Shown: in pieces, positions 9,954 through 18,748 of the stretch
Position numbering within the stretch: the first letter of the stretch is position 1
How the letters are laid out: each line of letters opens with the position of its first letter
Source of the DNA: Armatimonadota bacterium
GTDB taxonomy: Bacteria > Sysuimicrobiota > Sysuimicrobiia > Sysuimicrobiales > Kaftiobacteriaceae
Length of the DNA stretch: 64,000 nt
Assembly: GCA_031459765.1 (NCBI GenBank)
Contig: JAVKHY010000008.1
Location: 36,472-100,471 of the forward strand
Direction of reading: 5' to 3'
Made by a program: the position numbers and the translations under genes
Notes under the pieces: generated by a model
The model's database searches: none
What the model was told of the DNA's origin: nothing
Seen by the model: only the letters and a program-made list of their open reading frames with translations

Positions 9954-10999
9954 CCCGCCTGCGCATCGGCGTCATCGGCACGGGGTTCGGCAGCCAGGTC
10001 CAGATCCCGGCCTTCCGGGCGCATCCGCGGGCCGCGGTCGTCGCCGTGGCCAGCGCCACGCCGGGCAAGGCTGCCGCAGTGGCCCGACGGTTCGACATCC
10101 CCTACGCCTTCGACCGGTGGGAGGAGCTGATCGAGGCGGACCTCGATCTCGTCAGTGTCACCCCCCAGCCGGTCTGGCACTATCCCATGTCGCTGGCCGC
10201 CATGGACCGCGGCCGGCATGTCCTCTGCGAGAAACCGATGGCCATGAACACCGCGGAGGCGGTGGAGATGCTGGCCCATGCGGAGCGTGCCGGCATCATC
10301 CACGCCATCGATCACGAACTGCGCTTCAACCCCAACCGCCGGAAGATCAAAACGCTCATCGATGACGGGTTCCTGGGCCGGCCGCGCCACGCGTTGATCA
10401 CGGTGGTCAGCGGCGGCCGGGCCGATCCCGCCCGGCCCTGGACCTGGTGGGCGGACGCCTCGCAGGGAGGAGGCCTGCTGGGCGCCCAGGCCTCGCATCA
10501 GATCGACCTGTTGCGGTTCTATCTCGGCGAGATCACCGGCGTGTCCGGGGTGACGGAGACCTTCATCCGCGAGCGTCCGGTTCCCGGGGGCACGCGCCCG
10601 GTGACCTCCGAAGACTTCACCACCTTTGCCCTGCACTTTGCCTCGGGCGCGGTGGCCACGGTGCTGCTCAGCGTCGTGGCCGCGCATGCCGAGGGTCCGC
10701 GCATTGAGCTGTGGGGCGACGAGGGGAGCCTGCGGCTGGACGGCCAGGAGCGGCTGTGGGGGGCGCGGAAAGGCGGGGAGTGGCGGGAACTCACCGAGCC
10801 CGAGACGCTGACGGCCCCGCCCGGGATGGACTACCCGTCACTGTGGGGTCTGTCCTTCGTGCGGTTTGCGGACCACCTGATTGCGGCGATCCTGGACCAC
10901 TCGCCGCTCGCCCCGGCCGCCACCTTCGCCGACGGGCTCGCAGTCCAGCGGGTGCTGGACGTCATCCGGCAGTCGCGGTGGAGCGCGCCGGCCCGATGA
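9950..10999 (+). CDS. Gfo/Idh/MocA-family oxidoreductase
   Basis: A 349-residue NAD(P)-dependent dehydrogenase. The Rossmann motif GVIGTGFGSQVQIPAF is at residues 7-22, the conserved EKPMAMNTAEA is near 91-101, and the C-terminal GFO_IDH_MocA_C beta sheet domain follows. Family members act on sugars, inositols or other polyols. Lys92 in the EKP motif is the expected catalytic or structural lysine. The substrate is not predictable here. It is translationally coupled to the ASCH gene and converges on tldE; the 79 bases between contain no obvious terminator with a T-run. Confidence 0.85.
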   Translation: MTRLRIGVIGTGFGSQVQIPAFRAHPRAAVVAVASATPGKAAAVARRFDIPYAFDRWEELIEADLDLVSVTPQPVWHYPMSLAAMDRGRHVLCEKPMAMNTAEAVEMLAHAERAGIIHAIDHELRFNPNRRKIKTLIDDGFLGRPRHALITVVSGGRADPARPWTWWADASQGGGLLGAQASHQIDLLRFYLGEITGVSGVTETFIRERPVPGGTRPVTSEDFTTFALHFASGAVATVLLSVVAAHAEGPRIELWGDEGSLRLDGQERLWGARKGGEWRELTEPETLTAPPGMDYPSLWGLSFVRFADHLIAAILDHSPLAPAATFADGLAVQRVLDVIRQSRWSAPAR

Positions 11000-11078
11000 C
11001 CGTCCGCGAGATTAGCAGGGGCCACGCCGGCAGCGAAGAGGTCCCGCGCTCCTTTCGTCCATCAGGCCGCGAATGCGG

Positions 11079-12395
11079 TCAGGCCCCGGCGAAGGTCAGC
11101 TCCGATACCTCGATCATGGGCACGCCGTAGGCGATCCGTCCGGCGTACTCCCACTTCAGCTCCGACCCCAGGGCGGTGATCTGGCGCATGAGCGCGAGGA
11201 AGCTTCCGGCGATCGCGAAGTTCTCGACCGGATAGGCGATCGCACCGTCCTCCACCCGCAGCCCGAGCGCCTGAACGGAGAATTCGCCGGTGATCGGATT
11301 CGTGCCGGCGTGCACCCCCATCACCTCGGACACGATAACGCCGTCGGCGAGGGTCACGCCCTGACCCGGTGCGACGTACAGGTTGCTCGGGGCCACCCCC
11401 AGGATGCCGCGGTAGGTGCGCCAGGCGTGGCCGGTGTTCTGCAGCCCGAGCGTCCGGGCCGTCTCCGAGTTCGTCAGGTAGGAGGTGAGCACGCCGCTCT
11501 GGACCAGCACCGTTTTCTGCGCCGGGGTGCCCTCCGCATCCACGGGGCGGCTGGCCAGTCCGTCCGGCAGCAGGGGATCGTCGATCAGGGTCAGCAGGGG
11601 CGAAGCGATCGCTTCGCCGAGCCGTCCGGCCAGCGGGCTCTTGCCCTCCGCGACCTGCTTGCCGTTCCACATCGGGCTGAAGGCGGCCAGCAGCGCCGCC
11701 GCGGCCTTCGGCTCCAGATACGCCCGGTACTTCCCCGTGGGCAGCGGTTTCGCCCCGAGCAACCGGCCGGTGCGCTCCGTCATCTCCAGGGCCGTCCGGC
11801 CCGGCTCCAGCGCGGCGACGCCCGTGGCCCACTCGTCGTCGAACCCCTGCTTGCGGCTGGCGCCGTCCTGCATCACCAGGGAGGCAATCAGCCCGGCGAC
11901 GCCGCGCCGGTACGATCCCTCCGCGCCCTCCGTCGAGGCGACGGCGACCTCCCACTCTCGCTCGGCGTAGGAGGCGTAGAGGACCTGCTTCACCCGGGCG
12001 TCCTCGCGGATCGTGCTCTCCAGGCCGATCGCCATCTGGATCTTGGCCTCCAGCGACCCCTGCAGGGCCTGGCCGACCAGGTTCCTGTGCGGGGTGGCCC
12101 GGCCAGCAGGGAGGAACCCGCCCGTCTCGGACTGCAGGCCGGCGTTGTCGATGGCCTCCTGCAGCATCCAGTCCAGGGCCTCGGGCGTGAGTTCCTCGCT
12201 GTAGGCGTATCCGGTCCGGCCGGCGACCACGACACGCACGCCGACTCCGCCCCGCACCGCCTGGGTGAGCTGCTCCAGCCGTCGCTGGTGGGCGCGGGCG
12301 GTGAGCTCCCGGCCGAGCTCAGCCAGCACCTCCGCGGCCACGCCGCGTTCCCGGGCTCTGGCCAGGACGTAGCGGCGGGCCTCTTCCGGCGTCAC
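11079..12395 (-). CDS. tldE: TldE/PmbA-type metalloprotease partner subunit
   Basis: A 438-residue PmbA/TldE family protein, the non-catalytic partner of TldD in a heteromeric metalloprotease that trims peptides such as microcin or toxin precursors. It has the family blocks GGVGVRVVVAGRTGYAYSEE near the N-terminus, SPLAGRLGEAIASPLLTLIDDP in the middle, and the C-terminal AYPVENFAIAGSF. It lacks the HExxxH zinc motif, as expected for the E subunit. The GTG start overlaps the tldD stop (GTGA, read on the minus strand). The frame stays open through tldD on the same strand, but only this part matches TldE. Confidence 0.92.
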   Translation of the reverse strand: MTPEEARRYVLARARERGVAAEVLAELGRELTARAHQRRLEQLTQAVRGGVGVRVVVAGRTGYAYSEELTPEALDWMLQEAIDNAGLQSETGGFLPAGRATPHRNLVGQALQGSLEAKIQMAIGLESTIREDARVKQVLYASYAEREWEVAVASTEGAEGSYRRGVAGLIASLVMQDGASRKQGFDDEWATGVAALEPGRTALEMTERTGRLLGAKPLPTGKYRAYLEPKAAAALLAAFSPMWNGKQVAEGKSPLAGRLGEAIASPLLTLIDDPLLPDGLASRPVDAEGTPAQKTVLVQSGVLTSYLTNSETARTLGLQNTGHAWRTYRGILGVAPSNLYVAPGQGVTLADGVIVSEVMGVHAGTNPITGEFSVQALGLRVEDGAIAYPVENFAIAGSFLALMRQITALGSELKWEYAGRIAYGVPMIEVSELTFAGA

Positions 12396-13789
12396 GTGCT
12401 CTCGCCTCCGACCACGAGCTCCGAGACCAGCACATGGGGTTGCCCGACCTCCGCGGGGATGGACCCGGAGAGGCTGCCGCACATCCCCGATCCGGTCCGC
12501 AGATCCGTGGAGACGGCGACGATCCGCCGCAGTGTCTCCGGACCCTTCCCGACCAGCATGGCGCCCCGCACAGGCTCCGCGATCTGTCCGCGGCGGATCC
12601 GATACGCCTCCTGCACGCCGAAGTTGTACTCTCCGGAGCCGGGCCTCACCTGACCGCCGCGAAAGGCCCTGGCGTAGAGCCCGTCGTCCACCTGCCGGAA
12701 CAACGCCTCCAGCGGCGTGTCGCCCGCGGTGATGAAGGTGTTCCGCATCCGGGAGGTGGGGGCGAAGGTGTAGTCCTGGCGGCGCCCCGACCCGGTTGGG
12801 GCGTACCCGGTGAGCAACGACCCCCAGCGGTCCACCATGTAGCTCTTCAGCACGCCGCGCTCGATCAGGACCGTCCGCTGTGTCGGGGCGCCCTCGTCGT
12901 CGAACTCGCTGCTGCCCCAGCCGTGGGGGATCGTGCCGTCGTCGACATAGGTCACGACCGGGCTGGCCACCTGCTCTCCGATCATCTCCGAAAGGACCGA
13001 GGCCTTCTTGGCCACGGAGGTGGTCTCCAGCAGGTGCCCCACGGCTTCGTGGAAGATCACGCCGCCGAAGCCGTTGCCCAGGACCACCGGCATCGTTCCG
13101 GCCGGCGCCGGGTGCGCCCGCAGATTGGTCAGGGCCTGCGTCCCTGCACGTCGTCCCACCTCCCGGGGCGGATGGTGGTCGAAGAGCTCGAGCCCGACGC
13201 TCAACCCTTCCCAGGCCACCCCCGTCTGGACGGTCCGGCCATCCTGCGCGATGGCCGTGACGGAGAGGCGGGTGCGGACCCGATGGTCTTCCGTCCAGGT
13301 GCCGTCGGAGTTGGCCACCAGGACATCCTGCTCCCACTCCTGCAGGGTGCCCTCGACCTGGACGATCTCCGGGGCCACCCGTGCCCCCGCGTCGGCCTCG
13401 CGCAGCCGATCCAGACGGTACCGTCTGGGCTGGTCGTCATGCGGCACCTGCGGCAGGTGCAGTCCCGCGGCCGCGGCCCTGCGGAAGTCCACCCCGCCGG
13501 CCCCGCGGTGGTCCACCCGACCGGCGGTACCCTTGGCCCGAACAAGATACTCCACGGCATCATGCAGCCCCTGAGGCGTGAGGTCGTTCGTGTAGGCGTA
13601 GGCCACCTCGGTGCCGTAGAAGAGACGCAGGCCGGCGCCGTACTCGCGGCCGCTGGTCGCCTCCTTGACCTCGCCGTTGAGCACCCGCAGCGCGCGGCGT
13701 TTCCACCGCTCCACGTAGAGTTCGGCGAAGGAGGCGCCGCCTCTCCGCGCGCGGGCCAGGACGTCGGCGACCAGGGCCTCAGCCAGCAT
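12392..13789 (-). CDS. tldD: TldD family zinc metalloprotease catalytic subunit
   Basis: A 465-residue TldD. The zinc-binding HEAVGH (HExxxH) is at residues 247-252, followed by the conserved VVTYVDDGTIPHGWGSSEFDDEG region and the C-terminal cysteine-containing SGMCGSLSG. The N-terminal VLNGEVKEATSGREYGAGLR is also typical. TldD and TldE together form a protease with a buried active site that accepts unfolded peptides. It sits nine bases after kptA and overlaps tldE, so kptA-tldD-tldE is one operon. Natural peptide substrates in this organism are unknown; I see no bacteriocin precursor in the window. Confidence 0.95.
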   Translation of the reverse strand: MLAEALVADVLARARRGGASFAELYVERWKRRALRVLNGEVKEATSGREYGAGLRLFYGTEVAYAYTNDLTPQGLHDAVEYLVRAKGTAGRVDHRGAGGVDFRRAAAAGLHLPQVPHDDQPRRYRLDRLREADAGARVAPEIVQVEGTLQEWEQDVLVANSDGTWTEDHRVRTRLSVTAIAQDGRTVQTGVAWEGLSVGLELFDHHPPREVGRRAGTQALTNLRAHPAPAGTMPVVLGNGFGGVIFHEAVGHLLETTSVAKKASVLSEMIGEQVASPVVTYVDDGTIPHGWGSSEFDDEGAPTQRTVLIERGVLKSYMVDRWGSLLTGYAPTGSGRRQDYTFAPTSRMRNTFITAGDTPLEALFRQVDDGLYARAFRGGQVRPGSGEYNFGVQEAYRIRRGQIAEPVRGAMLVGKGPETLRRIVAVSTDLRTGSGMCGSLSGSIPAEVGQPHVLVSELVVGGEST

Positions 13790-13798
13790 GAGACCAGT

Positions 13799-14392
13799 CT
13801 ATGCGCTCTCCTCGGGGTTGGGAAGACGGAGGAACTCCGGCGGCACGCTGCGGGTCAGGTAGAGGGAGGGGCCGGCCTGGTAGAAGGTGACGCCGGCCTC
13901 GGCGGCCCGGCGCGCCAGCACCGTGATGACCACGGCGTCGGCGCTGTGCCGGCGGGCGACCACCAGCGCCTCCTGCCGCGTCGCCGAGAGGTGCACGAAC
14001 TGGCGGTCCTGAGGATGCAGCCCCACCGTGCGCAGGTGGTCGAGCAGCGCCGCCGGCGCGCCGTGGTACAGCCACTCGGGCGGTACCACGGGAGTCCCCG
14101 GCGTCTCGATGGGGACGGTGTGCCCGTAGCGGGCCCGGATGCGTCCTTCGACCAGTTCGTAGCGGCGGACGTCTCGCCCGGCCAGCCGGCGGATGGCTTC
14201 GGCGGTGACCCAGGCCCACCCGGGTTGACCGGCGATCGCGGCGGCCAGCATCTCGAGTTCGACGAATCCTGCGGCATCGAGCGTGATCCCCACGCTCTCG
14301 GGCTTGTGGCGGAGGATGAGCGCAAGGAAGCGGCTCAGCCGGTCGTCCCGCTCCTGGCTCGACGGGCGGCCCGGCGATCGCATCGGGGACAC
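13799..14392 (-). CDS. kptA: RNA 2'-phosphotransferase Tpt1/KptA
   Basis: KptA moves an internal RNA 2'-phosphate to NAD+, giving ADP-ribose 1'',2''-cyclic phosphate. The 197-residue protein has the N-terminal signature LSRFLALILRHKPES with the catalytic Arg28-His29 pair and the GITLDAAGF context. The ADP-ribosyl-transferase half has YHGAPAALLDHLRTVGL and QFVHLSATRQEAL. The GTG at 14392 was chosen because AAGGAG lies seven bases upstream; an earlier frame extension overlaps the divergent promoter region. The role of KptA in bacteria without tRNA splicing is unsettled; NAD-capped or damaged RNA has been proposed. It is the first gene of the operon with tldD and tldE. Confidence 0.9.
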   Translation of the reverse strand: MSPMRSPGRPSSQERDDRLSRFLALILRHKPESVGITLDAAGFVELEMLAAAIAGQPGWAWVTAEAIRRLAGRDVRRYELVEGRIRARYGHTVPIETPGTPVVPPEWLYHGAPAALLDHLRTVGLHPQDRQFVHLSATRQEALVVARRHSADAVVITVLARRAAEAGVTFYQAGPSLYLTRSVPPEFLRLPNPEESA

Positions 14393-14484
14393 GGCATCGC
14401 TCCTTCTGTGCCCGTCCGGCGCCCTCCTGTCGAGGAGAAGCCCTGCGCAGCGAAGAACAAGCAACGGTCGGGACGAGGTGGGTC

Positions 14485-15378
14485 GTGGCGCGGATCGTGG
14501 AGTGCGTGCCGAATTTCAGCGAGGGCCGGCGGGAGGAGATCGTCCAGGCGCTGGCCGGGGCGGTCCGCGATACGGCGGGGGTGCGGCTGCTGGACGTCCA
14601 GGCCGACCCCAGCCACAACCGCTGTGTGCTCTCCTTCGTCGGCGACCTGGAGGCGGTGCGGGCCGCGGCGCTGGCCGCCGCGGCCCGCGCCGTCGAGCTC
14701 ATCGACATGAACCGGCACCAGGGCGAGCATCCCCGTATCGGGGCGGTGGATGTGATTCCGCTGGTGCCGATCGCCGGTGTCTCCATGGAGGAGTGTGTGG
14801 CCGCGGCGCGGGCGCTGGGCCGAGAGATCTGGGAGCGCCTGCGCCTTCCCGTCTACTTCTACGCCGAGGCCGCCCTGCGGCCGGAGCGGAAGCGGTTGCC
14901 GGAGATCCGCAAAGGGGAGTACGAGGGCCTGAAAGAGAAGCTCGCCGACCCCCTCTGGGCGCCCGATGTCGGGGAGCCGGTACCCCACCCCACCGCGGGG
15001 GTGACCGTGGTCGGAGCCCGCCGGCCCCTCATCGCCTACAACATCAACCTGACCACCACCGACGTCGAGGTGGCCCGCCGGATCGCCCGGGCCGTCCGTG
15101 AGAGCAGCGGCGGGCTGGTGAACGTGCAGGCCATGGGAGTCCGGGCCGCGTCCGGCCAGGCGCAGGTGTCCATGAATCTCCTCGACCACACGACGACACC
15201 CGTCCACCGGGCCTTCGAACTGGTGCGCGTGGAGGCGTCGCGCTACGGCGCCGACATCCTGGAGAGCGAGGTCGTCGGACTCATCCCGCTCGATGCGGTC
15301 GCCGACGTCGCCCGTCACTACCTTCGCCTGCGCGGGTTCGACCGGGCGCAGATCCTGGAAGCCAAGCTGATGGAGTGA
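14485..15378 (+). CDS. ftcD: Glutamate formimidoyltransferase
   Basis: Transfers the formimino group of N-formimino-L-glutamate to tetrahydrofolate, the end step of the folate-dependent histidine route. The 297-residue protein corresponds to the formiminotransferase half of mammalian FTCD. It starts with IVECVPNFSEGRR and has the catalytic His82 in NRHQGEHPRIGAVDVIPLVP. The FYAEAALRPERKRLPEIRKGEYEGL block and the GARRPLIAYNINL strand are conserved. GTG start with GAGGTGGG upstream. The cyclodeaminase half is a separate gene two positions downstream. It overlaps hutI by four bases (GTGA). It diverges from kptA across 92 bases. Confidence 0.95.
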   Translation: MARIVECVPNFSEGRREEIVQALAGAVRDTAGVRLLDVQADPSHNRCVLSFVGDLEAVRAAALAAAARAVELIDMNRHQGEHPRIGAVDVIPLVPIAGVSMEECVAAARALGREIWERLRLPVYFYAEAALRPERKRLPEIRKGEYEGLKEKLADPLWAPDVGEPVPHPTAGVTVVGARRPLIAYNINLTTTDVEVARRIARAVRESSGGLVNVQAMGVRAASGQAQVSMNLLDHTTTPVHRAFELVRVEASRYGADILESEVVGLIPLDAVADVARHYLRLRGFDRAQILEAKLME

Positions 15379-16634
15379 AACTGCCGGCCGACCTCCTCAT
15401 CGTCAACGCCGGGCAGCTGCTCACCCTGGCCGGCCCCAACGGATGGCCCCGCACCGGGGCGACGCTGCGCGACCTGGGTCTCGTGCGGGACGGCGCCCTC
15501 GCCGCCTGTGAGGGGGAGATCGTCTCCGTCGGACCGGTGGCCCGCGTCCTCGACGAGGTGGCGCTGACCCCGGAGGGCCGGCGGATTGACGCCGGGGGGC
15601 GGGTCGTCCTGCCCGGGTGGGTCGATCCCCACACGCACCTGATCTTTGCCGGCTCCCGCGCCGATGAGTTCGTCCTGCGTCTGCGCGGAGCCAGTTACCA
15701 GGAGATCGTCGAGCAGGGCGGAGGCATCCTCGCCACGATGCGGGCCACGCGGCAGGCCTCCGAGGACGACCTGGTGGCGCTGGCCCGGGGCCGGCTGGAT
15801 CGGATGCTGCGCCTGGGGACGACGACGGTGGAGGCGAAGAGCGGCTACGGGCTGAGCGTGGACGACGAGCTGAAGATCCTGCGGGCGATCCACCGGGTGA
15901 CCGCCTTCCACGAGGTGGACGTCATCCCGACCTTCCTGGGGGCCCATGCCGTGCCGCCGGAGTATCGGACCGATCCCGACGGGTACGTGTACCTCGTGAT
16001 CGAGGAGATGATCCCCGCCGTCGTCGACGAGGACCTTGCCGACTTCTGCGACGTTTTCTGCGAGCGGGGGGCCTTCGCGCCCGCGCAGGCCCGCGCCATC
16101 CTGCTGGCCGGGGCCGACGCCGGGCTGGACCTGAAGATCCATGCCGACGAGCTGTCGGATCTGGGCGGGGCCTCCCTCGCCGCGTCGGTGGGGGCGGTCT
16201 CCGCCGACCATCTGCTCTACGCCTCGGACGACGGCCTGTCCGCGATGGCCGCGACGGGGACGATGGCGGTGCTGTTGCCGGGAACGGCGTTCTTCCTGGG
16301 GCTGCCCTACGCCCGGGCCAGACGGATGATCGAGCTGGGCGTGGCGGTGGCGCTGGCCACGGACTTCAACCCCGGCACCAGCCCCACCTGGTCCATGCCC
16401 GCGGTCATCGCCCTGGCCTGCGTGGGGATGAAGCTGGACCCCGCCGAGGCGATCGTGGCCGCCACCATCAACGCCGCCCACGCCATCAGGATGGCGGAAG
16501 AGGTGGGGAGTCTCGAGGTGGGCAAGGCCGCCGACGCCGTCATCCTCGACCTCACCGACTACCGGGAGCTGGCCATGGCCTTCGGGACGAATCCGGTCTA
16601 CGCCGTGATCAAGCGCGGCCGGGTGGTGACGTGA
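15375..16634 (+). CDS. hutI: Imidazolonepropionase
   Basis: Metal-dependent amidohydrolase that opens imidazolonepropionate to formiminoglutamate. The 419-residue protein has the metal-binding strand GWVDPHTHLIFAGSRADEF near residues 76-94, the conserved KSGYGLSVDDELKILRAI, and the third-strand KIHADELSDLGGA. The DHLLYASDDG, LATDFNPGTSPTWSMP and C-terminal GTNPVYAVIKRGRVV segments also match. Length is normal. The GTG start overlaps the ftcD stop. Its product is the substrate of FtcD next door, while hutH and hutU, which make its substrate, lie at 6.3-9.5 kb. Confidence 0.97.
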   Translation: MKLPADLLIVNAGQLLTLAGPNGWPRTGATLRDLGLVRDGALAACEGEIVSVGPVARVLDEVALTPEGRRIDAGGRVVLPGWVDPHTHLIFAGSRADEFVLRLRGASYQEIVEQGGGILATMRATRQASEDDLVALARGRLDRMLRLGTTTVEAKSGYGLSVDDELKILRAIHRVTAFHEVDVIPTFLGAHAVPPEYRTDPDGYVYLVIEEMIPAVVDEDLADFCDVFCERGAFAPAQARAILLAGADAGLDLKIHADELSDLGGASLAASVGAVSADHLLYASDDGLSAMAATGTMAVLLPGTAFFLGLPYARARRMIELGVAVALATDFNPGTSPTWSMPAVIALACVGMKLDPAEAIVAATINAAHAIRMAEEVGSLEVGKAADAVILDLTDYRELAMAFGTNPVYAVIKRGRVVT

Positions 16635-17245
16635 TGCGGGAGATGACGATCGGGGCGTTCCTGGAGCGCCTGGCGTCGGCCGACCCCACGCCGGGAGGCG
16701 GAGCGGCCGCGGCCCTGGCCGGGGCGCTGGCCGCCGCGCTGGGGGCCATGGTGGCCCGTCTCTCCGCGGGGAAGGGCGGGGACGATGACGCCTTCCTCCG
16801 CACCGCCCAGACCGCCGATCGGGCGCGCGATGTCCTGCTCGATCTGACCGCGCAGGATGCCGAGGCCTTCGAGGCGGTGATGCGGGCGCTGCGTCTGCCG
16901 CGCGCCACCGAGGAGCAGAAGCAGGCCCGCCAGGCCGCCGTGCAGGCCGCGCTGCCGCGGGCGGCGGAGGTACCTCTGCGGGTCATGGAGGAGACGATGC
17001 GGGTGTTTCGGTTGTTGCCCGACCTGGCCCGCACCGGCAACCCCAACGCGGTGAGCGACGTGGCCGTGGGTGCCCTGCTGGCCTACGCGGCCGTGCACGG
17101 GGCGCTCCACAACGTCCGGATCAACGCCGCCGCCATCAAGGACGCGACCCTGGCGGCGGGGCTCCAGGCCGACGCGGAGGCCCTGGGCCGGGAGGCGGCG
17201 CGCCTGCGCGACGAGGTCTGCGGGGCGCTGCGTGAGCGGCGATGA
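16631..17245 (+). CDS. fchA: Formimidotetrahydrofolate cyclodeaminase
   Basis: Converts 5-formimidotetrahydrofolate to 5,10-methenyltetrahydrofolate and ammonia. The 204-residue all-helical protein carries the family motif SADPTPGGGAAAALAGALAAALGAMVARLS (about residues 16-45) and NPNAVSDVAVGALLAYAAVHGALHNVRIN near the C-terminal half. Either GTG 16631 or ATG 16634 may be the start; both overlap the hutI stop. It completes a split FTCD pathway with ftcD, so the one-carbon unit of histidine enters the folate pool. It overlaps folB by four bases. Confidence 0.93.
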   Translation: MMREMTIGAFLERLASADPTPGGGAAAALAGALAAALGAMVARLSAGKGGDDDAFLRTAQTADRARDVLLDLTAQDAEAFEAVMRALRLPRATEEQKQARQAAVQAALPRAAEVPLRVMEETMRVFRLLPDLARTGNPNAVSDVAVGALLAYAAVHGALHNVRINAAAIKDATLAAGLQADAEALGREAARLRDEVCGALRERR

Positions 17246-17601
17246 CGGATCGGATCACGCTGGCCGGGATGCGGTTCTTCGCCTACCATGGCGTCCTCCC
17301 CGAGGAGCGCCGGCGCGGGCAGGAGTTCCTGGTGGACGTCGAGATGGCGGTGGACCTGCGCGCCGCCGGCCGGTCCGACGATCCGGCCCAGACGGTGGAC
17401 TATCGCCGGGCCTATGAGGCGGCGAAGGCCGTCCTGGAAGGGCCGCCGCGACAGCTGCTGGAGACCCTCGCCGAGGAGATCGCCGAACGCCTCCTGGCCC
17501 TGGACCGTGTGGAGGCGGTCACGGTCCGGCTGCGCAAGCCTTCGGTCAGACTGGCCGGCCCGGTGGCATTCTCCGCGGTGGAGATTACCCGCCGGCGATG
17601 A
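17242..17601 (+). CDS. folB: Dihydroneopterin aldolase
   Basis: Cleaves 7,8-dihydroneopterin to 6-hydroxymethyl-dihydropterin in folate synthesis. The 119-residue protein begins with DRITLAGMRFFAYHGVLPEERRRGQEFLVDVEM, where Tyr-His-Gly and the Glu of LPEE belong to the active site, and continues with the VDYRRAYEA and ETLAEEIAERLL segments. The conserved lysine RLRKPS is near residue 99. It overlaps fchA upstream and folK downstream by four bases each. Folate synthesis genes directly behind folate-consuming histidine degradation genes suggest shared expression. Confidence 0.95.
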   Translation: MTDRITLAGMRFFAYHGVLPEERRRGQEFLVDVEMAVDLRAAGRSDDPAQTVDYRRAYEAAKAVLEGPPRQLLETLAEEIAERLLALDRVEAVTVRLRKPSVRLAGPVAFSAVEITRRR

Positions 17602-18077
17602 GCGGTCGGGCCTTCCTCTCCCTGGGCGCCAATCTGGGAGACCGCAGGGAGGCGATCGCCAAGGCGCTGCGCACCCTGGAGGCGGGAGGGGTGACGGTCC
17701 TCCGGCGCTCCGCCTTCTACGATACGGCGCCGGTGGGACACACCCGGCAGCCGCGCTTCCTCAACCTCGTCGTGGAAGTGGACACGGCGCTGTCTCCGGA
17801 GGAGCTGCTGGAGCTCTGCCAGCGCATCGAGCGCTCGCTGGGCCGGGTGCGCACCGAGCGCTGGGGGCCGCGTCCCATCGACATCGATCTCCTCCTGTAC
17901 GAGGGGGTGACCCGGGCCACGCCGTCGCTCATCCTTCCCCATCCGCGGATGACGGAGCGGGCCTTCGTTCTGCGGCCGTTGCTGGAGATCGCCCCGGAGG
18001 CGACGCTCCCCGACGGCCGCCCGTTGCGCGACTTCCTGGACGCGGTGGCGGATCAGGACGCGATCCGGATCCCGTGA
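17598..18077 (+). CDS. folK: 2-amino-4-hydroxy-6-hydroxymethyldihydropteridine pyrophosphokinase
   Basis: HPPK, which pyrophosphorylates hydroxymethyl-dihydropterin made by FolB. The 159-residue protein has the N-terminal FLSLGANLGDRREAI, the substrate-binding YDTAPVGHTRQPRFLNLVVEV and the metal-binding signature RWGPRPIDIDLLLYEG, where both aspartates of PIDIDLL are conserved. The C-terminal LPHPRMTERAFVLRPLLEIAP is also typical. Its stop overlaps the start of the first deoxynucleoside kinase by one base. folP, folE and folC are not in the window. Confidence 0.96.
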   Translation: MSGRAFLSLGANLGDRREAIAKALRTLEAGGVTVLRRSAFYDTAPVGHTRQPRFLNLVVEVDTALSPEELLELCQRIERSLGRVRTERWGPRPIDIDLLLYEGVTRATPSLILPHPRMTERAFVLRPLLEIAPEATLPDGRPLRDFLDAVADQDAIRIP

Positions 18078-18748
18078 TGGTTTCAGGTCTGCAGTATCGC
18101 CCGCCCCAGACCCGGCAGCGGCCGCTGCTGGAGGAGAGGCGTCCGCCGGGCGTCTACATCGCGGTGGAAGGGCCCATCGGCGTGGGAAAGACCACGCTGG
18201 TCCGGCGGCTGGCCGGCCGGCTCGACGCCGCGGAGGTGCTGGAGGTCGTGGAGGACAATCCCTTCCTGCGCCACTTCTACGGGGACATCCGGGGCTACGC
18301 CTTTCAGACGCAGCTCTTCTTTTTGCTCAGCCGCTACCGGCAGCAGGAGTCGATCCGGGCCTGGCGTGAGGCCGGCCGCTCCGTGGTCAGCGACTACCTC
18401 TTCGCCAAGGACCGCCTCTTCGCCCGGATGAACCTGGAGGAACACGAACTGGACCTCTACGAACAGCTCTACGCCCTCCTGGCGCCGACGACGGTGCCGC
18501 CGGACCTGGTGATCTATCTCACGGCCAGCCTCGAGACGCTCCGGCAGCGGATCCTGCAGCGCGACCGCTCCTTCGAGCGGGCCATTCCGCCGGCCTATCT
18601 CGACCGATTGTGCCAGGAGTACGAGCGGTTCTTCGCCGAGGTTGGCGACACGGCGCTGCTGCGGGTGGACACCGACCAGGTGAACATCTTCGCCGAGGAG
18701 GCCCTGCAAGAGATCGCCCGGTACGCGGTGGAGAGGACGCCTCCATGA
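18077..18748 (+). CDS. Deoxynucleoside kinase, first copy (dNK/dGK-dCK family)
   Basis: A 223-residue P-loop kinase. EGPIGVGKTT at 31-40 is the Walker A loop, followed by VVEDNPFLRHFYGD (the E of the VxENP motif contacts the sugar). DYLFAKDRLFARMN replaces the usual DRS/ERS segment, and RDRSFERAIPPAYLDRL is the lid region. Family members phosphorylate deoxyadenosine, deoxyguanosine or deoxycytidine in salvage. It has a 24-residue N-terminal extension before the core fold. The start ATG overlaps the folK stop by one base. The two copies here share little outside motifs, so they probably differ in base preference or form a heterodimer, as in lactobacilli and bacilli. Confidence 0.88.
   Translation: MVSGLQYRPPQTRQRPLLEERRPPGVYIAVEGPIGVGKTTLVRRLAGRLDAAEVLEVVEDNPFLRHFYGDIRGYAFQTQLFFLLSRYRQQESIRAWREAGRSVVSDYLFAKDRLFARMNLEEHELDLYEQLYALLAPTTVPPDLVIYLTASLETLRQRILQRDRSFERAIPPAYLDRLCQEYERFFAEVGDTALLRVDTDQVNIFAEEALQEIARYAVERTPP

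Noticed and set aside
11079..13337. A single 752-residue reading frame covering tldE and most of tldD
   Set aside because: Only the part downstream of 12395 resembles TldE. The rest is a shadow of tldD, which is intact in another frame with HEAVGH.
17288..18748. A 486-residue frame running through folB, folK and the first kinase
   Set aside because: The first 263 residues are a shadow of folB and folK. The real kinase starts at 18077, with the Walker motif 30 residues in.
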